A stretch of 64,000 nucleotides of DNA from Hypomesus transpacificus (Eukaryota > Chordata > Actinopteri > Osmeriformes > Osmeridae), in contig NC_061082.1 of assembly GCF_021917145.1 (NCBI RefSeq), forward strand, positions 21,240,596-21,304,595, given 5' to 3'. The stretch's first letter is position 1. Every line of letters begins with the position of its first letter. Under the pieces are notes generated by a model that had not been told where the DNA came from, searched no databases, and saw only the letters and a list, made by a program, of their open reading frames with translations. Positions 24,715 to 43,359 of this stretch are shown piece after piece. Made by a program: the position numbers and the translations under genes.

Positions 24715-27480
24715 CTGTAAAAAGTCTAAATGTAGATTAGTATTTAACACAAACTAGGCTTAGATCATCACAAAACTGTAAATTGCGCGTAATTGGCCTA
24801 CGTCATTAAATTAATACAATACACAGAACATGATCCTCTAGAGGGGGCTGTTTCACTGTGTACCTGCAGACATCCTCGTGTTCAGGGAGTGGCCACTCGG
24901 ATTGACCACCCCAGGTGCCACCCCCACTATCTTTACCTGTCATTATCAGGCACGTCTTTTAATCGGAATTGTATGACGATCGCAGTAGCCAACCTTAGTC
25001 GTGTCCAGTCTGCCAGAAACCCAGAGAAAGTTTGGATTTTGAGCAGGGTGCTTATCATTGGATAACAGCTGCCATTCAATTAACAGTAGAAGAAGAGTTG
25101 TCGGTCACATTTAAAGAAGTCTCTCTGGATTACGGTTTACTGCCCCCAGATCTACCCCGCTAGGAAAAGCCCCCTCGCAGTAGCGCGCTCACTAACAACT
25201 TGAAGCAAAGAGTAAACAAAAACGTTTTAAAACCTTTTGACCCTGTTCTTTATAAACTTTCTTTCAAAAATATGTTTTGAACCTTTCGAAAATATTTTTT
25301 TCAACTTGATGAAAGATATCAAAATATGCAGGGCTGTGTTGGGCCTTGCCATGAAATGTACCCCCTGCTAACTTTGACTAGGAAAATGCCAGATGCCTGA
25401 AACCTACTGTGGTTGCTGTGGTTACTCATAGCAGTCCCCTCAATATACAGTAAACAATATTTGATGCTAGGATAAACAGAACTGAAATTATAGGGAGGGG
25501 GGGAGGGTGCACTTTCAGGGCAGGGCTGCATTGGGCCTTGCCACGAAATGTACCGGGACAACAATCAGGTCCAGATGTGGAGGAAAAAAAAATTGAAGAA
25601 AAAGTTTCAAAACTTTTGGGGGAAAATATATTTAAATATTTTGAAAATGTTTTTTCTAAACTTTCTTTGAAATGCACCCCCTGTTAACTTTGACTAGGAA
25701 AGTGCGAGATGCCTAAAATCTACTGTGGTTACCCATAGTAGTCCCCCTCAATATACAGTAAGAATCATTTGATGCTAGGATATAAATACAAGATAAAGTA
25801 TAAAAATAAAGTATGGAAGATTTATATTACATTTGTATTTTGCCACTGTTGTGTTGGTAGGTCTATTTATCTTTTACTAGAAGTAAGACACTGTAATGCT
25901 AGTAATTAAAGTAGATATACATGTATGCTATTCAGATGTGGTGTTTGTAGCATACTTCATATCACGCCTGCAAAATTCAGTGACCCACTTGGGCAACCCC
26001 AGTCGAAAAAGTCTGGACAAGCCACTGCTACAGGGGACAAATGAAGTATATTCACCATGTTATCTTGCTATTTTTTTGCCTATATTCTTGCTGAAGTCAA
26101 ACAGATCCGTCAGTCTGGCGGGTGCAGAAATTCTAATCTAGGTGAAAGGAGGTTTAGCTCAGATTAAATCCTTCAAGGCTAGGCTACATCCATTGTCGCC
26201 TCACCTCATTTACAGGAGGTGGTTATTTCTGGCAGTTCATCCCATATTAAAATTTCTGTTTTGTGAACGGATTCTAACTTTTCATAATCTTTCATAACCG
26301 TAGCAATATTTCTAGAGAATAGCCTAGAATGTTAATGTCGCCGTTTCAGTTGGCCAAACACTTAAAATGTTAATTAATATAGGCTATAGCCTAGGTTACT
26401 GTCTAAATGCTAATTTAGGAAATTACACACCGTGGCGTTATGGTCATGCAGATAAAAACCCTCAACAAATTGTAATTGCGGCAAACACGGGCCTGTGTGC
26501 TTCTTTTGTTTACATAAGGTGTGCGATAGTTATGAGTTTACGCAGGCTAGCCTATGCCACATATAGGAAAGGCCTATTCTCTTTCGGTTAGGCCTACTTG
26601 TCTGAAACGCATTTACTTAACAGAATGTTATTAATCAAGTTAAAATCGATACATGTGAGCGACGACCGTTTGAACATTGTCCATAGGCTAGGCGACTTAA
26701 CAGCATGTGATATTGACCATTAATTCTGTTGATCGCGACAGTGTTTATAATTAGCCTGTCCGTTAAGAGTGATGGATTTGGACTGAATGAATGTGCTGCA
26801 CAAACAGTGAGTCTTGAGTCAGTTGACTCAACAAGTAATCTGTCGCTGTCACAATTTATTTGGAATTATTTAATTTCTTAACAGCAACTCAGATAGGATG
26901 CATTATCTGTCGAATAGGGCAATGCATTGTGTGTTTGTTTGTGTGTGTGTGTGTGTGTGTGTGTCATGGAGCAAGTGAATGAGAATGCAAAGGAGTGCAG
27001 AGAAAGGAAGAAAAAAACGATATAATTGGCACCAATCAGCTTTAACAACAGCAATGGACCTTTTAACAGCAACAAAGTAAAAATAAACAAAATGCGCCTT
27101 TAATGTTAGCATGTATTGAATGAAATTCACGCAGTGCAAGTCCTGTATGTTCTTTCTTGACAGTGAATTGTAGAGGTTGACTGCTTTCAATCAAACACAA
27201 TTGCGTTAGCTAGAAGATTGTCTTGTGTGCAGTTACATTGAATTATCCGGGTCCGAGCCACCTGCACGCAGAGAGAACTCTCATCTTTTTGCTCCTTTGA
27301 AGTGGATCAAAGCCGGAAGCAGAGACCAAAGTTGCTCATTTATCACAGAATAGCCTACTGCCTTCGGATGAGTGCTTGGGAAACCACATTTTAATGTAAA
27401 TGTTTTACAGGGACATGGGATGGTCTGGTCCGGAAAAGGCGGATCATAATTTATATAATTCGGTGAGTGAGTGTGTGTGT
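24715..27480. other. Gene-free interval between the avidin-like gene and trpc7
   Basis: No gene is recognised. It contains a local duplication (25,320-25,790, listed separately) and AT-rich sequence with recurrent TAGGCCTA-type words around 26,380-26,700. A (TG)n tract lies at about 26,939-26,963. The end of this interval must contain the trpc7 promoter and 5'UTR, but no TATA box or clear start is visible. Confidence 0.5.
25326..25785 (+). repeat. Local imperfect segmental duplication
   Basis: A block containing CTAACTTTGACTAGGAAA, ATGCC, CTACTGTGGTT, CAATATACAGTAA and TTTGATGCTAGGAT occurs at 25,356-25,472 and again, diverged, at 25,671-25,782. The flanking motif GGGCTG...TTGGGCCTTGCCA...GAAATGTACC also occurs twice (25,330 and 25,524). 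This indicates an old tandem duplication of roughly 200-300 bp with internal change. No coding potential is seen. Confidence 0.7.
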
Positions 27481-27485
27481 GTGCC

Positions 27486-27488
<3 letters not shown>

Positions 27489-27575
<87 letters not shown>
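27489..27575 (+). repeat. trpc7: (GA)n microsatellite upstream of trpc7
   Basis: An uninterrupted GA run of about 43 units ends some 118 nt before the trpc7 ATG. It is probably in the promoter or 5'UTR. A purine-only tract this long close to a start site could influence transcription or translation, and its length is probably polymorphic. Confidence 0.9.
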
Positions 27576-27577
<2 letters not shown>

Positions 27578-27693
27578 TCATAACTTGTTACGCCTTCTCC
27601 CGTGAGAACAGACACAATGATTTCATGCTTGTGATTCAAGACAGAGTGAACTGGACGATATAGCCGGAGGCTATTTCAAATGCAACATTCGCA

Positions 27694-33450
<5,757 letters not shown>

Positions 33451-33709
33451 GGGATACAGAGAAAGATTAGAAGGTGTGTTTAACAACGTGGAATAGGGTT
33501 AGTTTATTGATTCTCGAATATTAGGAGACTCCTTTGGTAGATGCCTGTAAACATATGGCTCCCCATAATTAAATTAAATACAAATTTTGACTGTGAAATA
33601 GTGAAGTTATAGAAATATATTTTATGTGCCAGATTTTTGTTTTTGTCTGGAACTTAATATTTTAGCTTGAAATTAATAATGTAATTGATGCTTTGTCCCA
33701 CAAATATAT

Positions 33710-33715
33710 AATAAA
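33710..33715 (+). terminator. trpc7: Poly(A) signal of trpc7
   Basis: AATAAA lies 260 nt after the trpc7 stop codon in AT-rich sequence. It leaves under 500 nt to the etf1 start codon, so the two genes are closely spaced head-to-tail. Confidence 0.65.
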
Positions 33716-33871
33716 GAAATTATATCACGTATATGAACTCTATTGTTTTAACTAATACATGCCCACTGTATTCACATCATCATCCTTAAAATTACGCTCT
33801 CGCAGGAAATGTGCAATTCTTGGGGAAAGGAAGGCTGAGTTTTCTAAGCTCCACCCATCCAACGTTGTGGC

Positions 33872-33876
33872 CCAAT
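33872..33876 (+). promoter_or_regulatory. etf1: CCAAT box, candidate etf1 promoter
   Basis: The sequence GGCCCAATAGG lies 320 nt before the etf1 ATG, in the gap after trpc7. No TATA box is seen, as expected for a housekeeping gene. The 5' leader contains repeated TAGCT words. Confidence 0.35.
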
Positions 33877-34190
33877 AGGAAAGTTCCCTGTAGTGTTTCC
33901 AGGAAGTAGTTTGTAGCTTGCTTAGCTACCAGCGTGCTAGCGACACTGGCACATTATGAAGGATGTTTTTTGTTATTAAAAAGATGGTCATGTAATTACA
34001 TATTAATTTGACAGCTAGCTCTCACCCATGCTCTAGTATCAATGTGATTTGTGTCTCAATTTGAACCATTTAACATAAGTCGTAAGTTATTTTAGCTAGT
34101 CAACTTGTTCACGTTGTCCATATTTCCATGGTATGGTGCTAACGTTAGCTCTAGCTCTAGCTACACTCGAGGTCCCCAGCACAGACATAG

Positions 34191-37731
<3,541 letters not shown>

Positions 37732-37773
37732 GTAGTCAAGACTGACTGTTGGAAGCAAAGAAAAATTAGGAAA

Positions 37774-39117
37774 AATAAAAGCCTTTCACTGACGTGAGAG
37801 ACTGAGTGGAGAAAGGACCAAGCAGGGGGGCCAGAACACCAAGCAAGTGACATTTGTGAAAATGTACAGTACATGAACATATCCCTAACTCTGAACAGGG
37901 ACTCTCTCTCCTGGGCAGTCGAGCATGGCCCTGGCTTGTTGTTCTCACCACATGAATGACACATTAAGTGACTTGACAAATAAATAAAAAAAAGAAAAAC
38001 AATTTCTGACTGCTTGACCACTGAAACAAATTATATTTTTATCTATGATGTTCCCCTCCTTCCTTCCCCACTTTCAATGTCCCTTTTTTATTGATTCCTG
38101 ATGCTGTTGAATTCTACGACATACGGATGATGATCATTTGTCTCACTAATCAAACATATGTGGAGAGCTGGAATAATCATTAAATTTCCCGCATACAGTC
38201 TACAGGCTCTTTCTCTCCTAATTCCAGACCCATTTACTTGAATGTTGCTGTGTTCTTCAAATGAGATGTCATCCTCGCTGTATTTAGTGAGTACAAATAT
38301 AAAAGAGGTAAAACATTGTCAGCACAATAGTGTGTAATAGAAAGTTTACATTTGAGTTACGAACTACGTAATGAGACGTACCCTCATGCATAATGTAATA
38401 GAGTTTCAACCCACAACAGGAAGAAAACCGGAAAGTGGTTTGACCGTGAAGAAAGATTCTTAATGTTGCATGAATGACGAGATGGCTAGTATGATTTTTT
38501 AAATAATTTTCTTAATGGCGGTTGATGAGAATAGGTGGATAGTAGCTGACCATTATTAAAAGGTTATGTGTTCTTCAGCAATGTGCAAACAGTTGCCATA
38601 TTGTATGAATTGCACAATGACGTAATCCTCTGTACTTTTTTACTATGCACTTCCTGTTACAACCAGTAAGGGAGATAAGGTCGAGGGTTAAAATCATTGA
38701 AGTTACAACAATCAAGTTGCTGTTTTGAATATGAAATATGGTTCATGCTGACAAAACACTAAGCTACTCTTTGAAAAATCATGTAGTCTGTGAAAAACTA
38801 TTGAAATGTGCTATTGCTGCCAATGCAGGCTAACAGCCGGGCACTATGTACAAGACTTGTGATGTTACATTATCTTCTTGAGGTATTGATATAAGGGCGT
38901 TGGCAATTGTTCTTGTTCAGCATAATTCATGCTTCTTTAATTTGTTATTGATCGTTTTATATGAGACAGTAAATGTGTTACGTAATAAGATGCATGCATT
39001 AGAAACAGTATTTTACAGTCCAAGTGATAGGGATGGGCTCTAACAATGGGATAGTATGGACCTGCCTTACAAGAAATATGTACTTTTAATCAATTTTTGG
39101 TGCATGGTCGGAATAAA
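37774..39117 (+). terminator. etf1: etf1 3'UTR and candidate poly(A) signals
   Basis: AATAAA hexamers occur soon after the stop (37,774), near 37,978 and at 39,112. No other gene is seen up to the fbxw11 promoter, so the 3'UTR may extend to about 39,130, giving short and long forms. Which site is used cannot be told from sequence. Confidence 0.45.
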
Positions 39118-39255
39118 ACACCCAAAGAACAGTCAAATTGATGCTCTCAATGTCCTCAAGTCCTATTGTTTTAGAATAGCAACTGGCGACGAGAGCGGAT
39201 CGCTCCAACCCTAAAATTGAGAGGGCGTTCAGTTCGCCTTAGCAGCAGAAAATAA

Positions 39256-39381
39256 CCAATCGCGGAACGGCAACTGATGACAACAACGGCTTCTTTGTTA
39301 TTTCTGACCAATCCCAGTGTGTCTGCCGGATTCAGTGGATTTCAGCTCCACCCCCACTCCCAGTTGTGCCCTGTGACGTCA
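39256..39381 (+). promoter_or_regulatory. fbxw11: fbxw11 promoter: two CCAAT boxes and a CRE
   Basis: CCAAT occurs at 39,256-39,260 and 39,308-39,312. A perfect palindromic cAMP-response element TGACGTCA occurs at 39,374-39,381, 80 nt before the ATG. The segment is GC-richer than its flanks and TATA-less, as for broadly expressed genes. Assignment is by motif and position. Confidence 0.55.
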
Positions 39382-39460
39382 CATCAGCTGCGGCTCGCCG
39401 CCGACGCAGGGCTGGGTTTCCATTTTCATAGCGAGGAAGTTTCAGATAGGGAACAACAAT

Positions 39461-40943
39461 ATGGAGCCGGAGATGGAGGACAAGACATTGGATCTTATGG
39501 TGAGTTTCAGACGATTACTTTGTTAACGAACGTCTCGGAAAAAGGGTACTCTCGCAATTGAGTCAGGAGATGGATTGAATGAGGGCAGAACTGTATTGGT
39601 TGACCAGCTACAAAAGCTAGCTAGCAAGCTAAATGCGGTAGGCTAGCGCTGATGTAGACAAATGGCTGGATAACATTTGTTAGCTTGCTAAGGAGGGCCG
39701 TTGTAGCTAGGCTAACTCGATAGCCAGTTAATATGCAGTTAATTTGATCGTGATTAAACATTAGTGTAATTTTATTCTCGGCAATAATGAGAACTGTTGT
39801 CTCTAGTCCCCGTCTGTCTTAATCATGTGGAATCCCTCATGTGGAATCCCTGGGATAAAGACCCAATTTATGCCAAACCTGCTTACTAGCCAAGGCAGCT
39901 AGCTAATAGCCGGTCTCTAAGCACGAGCAACATGGACAGGGTCTGCGCCAATCCGTTTGCTTAGTTCCAGATTATTAGCCTGCTAGACTAGCTAGTTGGT
40001 TTGTAATTTAATTTGATCAGACAGTCATCGATATATCCAGCTAGGTACAGCCATGACGAAGGACGTAATATCGTTTAATTTAAGTGGCTAGTTTAGCTGT
40101 CTGTGAGGTAAATTAAATCGTAGCCAGTCCTCTGGTGCAGATTTGACTGTTCAAAAAGGCAGCCAGCCCGTATGGCTAGATATCCAGGCCTAGCGGTTAG
40201 CTAACAATTTAACTAGCAATTTAGCAGATAGCTTCTCTCCCATAAGCGATCTGTTAAATGGCATTTCAATCTGCGTAGAAGGAAGTAGTTCGCTAGCCAG
40301 ACACTTTGTACCATACCCAGTGTCAAATTTTACATACACACCCACAGGAATGAAAACTGATACTGATTCAAGTGTTTAACCTTAACTAGAAAGTTATGTG
40401 GAGTTAGTTAGCTATAAGTAACAAAGCCGGCACTAGCAGGCTAGTCGAGCTAGCAAAACTAGCGTTATATGACACTTTAGTTACACCGTAAAGTTAGCTT
40501 AGCGGTTCAGTGACAGGGTACGCATTCACATTAATACATGAGATAGTTCAGTTAAATCTCTCCGGGATGATTATATAGTCAGCCATATTCAGAAGTTAGA
40601 TGTATGATATTGTTCAGTATGCTAATCGTGTAGCTACAGTATTTGCTCTGTTCCTACACAACACCCCCAAGACAACTTACACACATACAGCCTGACGTGA
40701 CCTCCACCTGCTGTGTTGGCCTTCATAAAGGGGACAGCACTGAGACCCAAGACAACTGCTGCATAGCCAAGACCCAACTGTTCACAGTGGACTTTGTCAC
40801 AGCCTTTAAATTTAAGCTGGTACAGGGAAAATTAATCAGTTTTTAACATGTGTTTGGTGTTTAAATTCCAACCGGAAAGACGATGGTGGTGTCAGATTGT
40901 GGGGTGCTGGGGGGAGAACAGGCAGCTGTTGGAACAGCCATGG

Positions 40944-40979
<36 letters not shown>

Positions 40980-43325
40980 ATAAAAATTAATAAATAATCC
41001 AACTGGCATTTACACTGAAAACAATTGGTTTACTTGACATTACTAATGTAATATTGTGATTGGCATCAGTAAAGTGTGTTGAAACACTGTCTTGGTCATT
41101 TGAATTCTCATCATTGCAGATATCTCTTCTAACTATGGGGAAAAGCATATGCCAAAAGGTTTTTTTTTATTTATTTTTTTTACTGCACGACTCACTGATC
41201 AATGTTCACTCTCTCTTGTCCATCCCCTTCAGAACAACACCTTCATGGATTCGCAAACAGACGAGCTCTCATCAAAGAAGACGACAGTGTTCAAGGTTGG
41301 CACCACGCAGTCACATAACCCAGTCTTTGAAAAACCTGAAAAGAAGTCGGCCCACAAGGTTTATTGACACATGAACACTTTCTTGTGTTCCAGCAGTCAT
41401 AATATATAGGAATTTCCCTCAAGACCAATTACAAATCAAAACATTTGTAAAGTTCATCCAGAAAACTTGTGTAAAAACATAAACCATATATTTTGTCTTA
41501 GCCTTGTCAATCTGTCAGTTTGACTGAATATGAAACAAGATATCAGGCAACACTATTTAGTCGTGTACATACAATATGAAATTGCCCAACTTAACTGAAC
41601 AGTACCACCTAGCTGTATCCTCAGTGTTCACCTCAAGGGCTCCTCCACATCAGGTGATGACCATGCTGGCTCTTCATGCCAGCAGCTGTGTAATAGATAG
41701 TTCGACTGCCCAGGTAAACTGCATGCTTGGACGTCTTTAATCACGTTCAATACGTGACCTAATACAACCCCCCCCCCCCAACGTCTTCTGCCTTCAGATC
41801 ACAAACGGTCCGATGACGGGCTCTCGGAAGCGTCCGTCGGAAGGGAACTACGACAAGGAGAAGGATGTCTGCATCCAGCTGTTCGACCAGTGGTCTGAAG
41901 CTGAGCAGGTGGAGTTTGTGGAGCACCTCATCTCACGGATGTGTCACTACCAACACGGCCACATCAACTCCTACCTCAAACCCATGCTGCAAAGGGACTT
42001 CATCACTGCACTGCCAGGTAACTTATTCACAGCATTCACACCATCAGTCTGTAGTATACTTATCACAAATGTTATTATTTACCGTATATATTTTCAAATA
42101 CAAAAAACTGCTGCTTACAAGGTCATCCACTACAAACAAAGGGAAGCCTCTCCCTCTCTTGGGGGCTGAACTCAGGCCCGGATGTGCGCAGTGGTGTTGA
42201 TCATGTGTGGTTGTCGTCGTCTGGACTCCAGCTCAGGGCCTTGACCACATAGCGGAGAACATCCTGTCGTTCCTGGACGCTCGGTCGCTGTGCTCGGCAG
42301 AGCTCGTGTGTAAGGAGTGGCAGAGGGTGATTTCCGAGGGCATGCTGTGGAAGAAGCTGATCGAGCGCATGGTCCGCACCGACCCCCTGTGGAAGGGCCT
42401 GTCGGAGAGACACCAGTGGTGAGTACCGTTGGAGATCACCCTGGTCCTGGAGGCCCACTCACAGAACCTGCCCTAACCCTGGTCCTTGTATAGGAGACAT
42501 GCTCATACAATAAAAGAAATGAGTCAACCATTTATGAACCAGAAAGAAAAAATCCTTGGTCTGGTTATCAACCTTTTCCCCTCCCTGCTTTGACACTAGT
42601 CTTCACCCGATACAGTGCTTCACCTGATACAGTGCATCCAAGCATGCTGATCTTGGGCTTGAGGAATGATGAGATTGATTCATGTCTTCTCTCTTTAGGG
42701 AAAAGTACCTTTTCAAGAATCGAACCACAGAAGTTCCGCCAAACTCCTACTACCGTTCCCTCTACCCCAAAATCATCCAGGACATAGAGGTGGGTAGTCC
42801 TCCCCCCAGCAGCCTCTCCAGTTTGATAGATGGATGAATAAGCCGCGTTTCCCTTGCAAGTACTCGAACCAGTCAGAAATGTTCTACGCTGTAAGATCCA
42901 CCCCCCAAAGTTACTGTGTTTTGAAAAGTACTACCCCTGGAGTAGACCCGGTTCCTGTGATGGAAATGCGGAGAGTTCCAGGGGACAGTTCCTAGCTCCG
43001 GGGGAAAGTTCCTGCGATGGAAACGCGGCCATAGACGGGTACTTGAATCATCCCAGAGGGGAAGTTGTGTCAGTTTGTCGTGGTTTGTCGGCTCATCCTC
43101 CTCCTCCTCTCTGACACCAGACCATTGAAGCCAACTGGCGGTGTGGCCGCCACAACCTGCAGAGGATCCAGTGTCGCTCGGAGAACAGCAAGGGGGTTTA
43201 CTGTCTGCAGTACGACGACGACAAGATCATCAGCGGCCTTCGAGACAACTCCATCAAGGTGGGTCAGAGTCTGTGTGGGAGCCCGTGTCATCGACCCTTC
43301 TGTGTGGGGGGGTGTTCTTGACCAG

Positions 43326-43359
<34 letters not shown>

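Larger units (their letters stand above)
39500..41232 (+). other. fbxw11: fbxw11 intron 1
   Basis: First and largest intron (1.7 kb), rich in TAGCTAGC words. It contains a poly-C run and a candidate extra exon (both listed separately). No independent gene is seen. Confidence 0.7.

Noticed and set aside
27400-27663. Open frame through the (GA)n tract ahead of trpc7
   Set aside because: Arg/Glu repeat translation that ends in an in-frame TAG just before the trpc7 start; not part of the channel.
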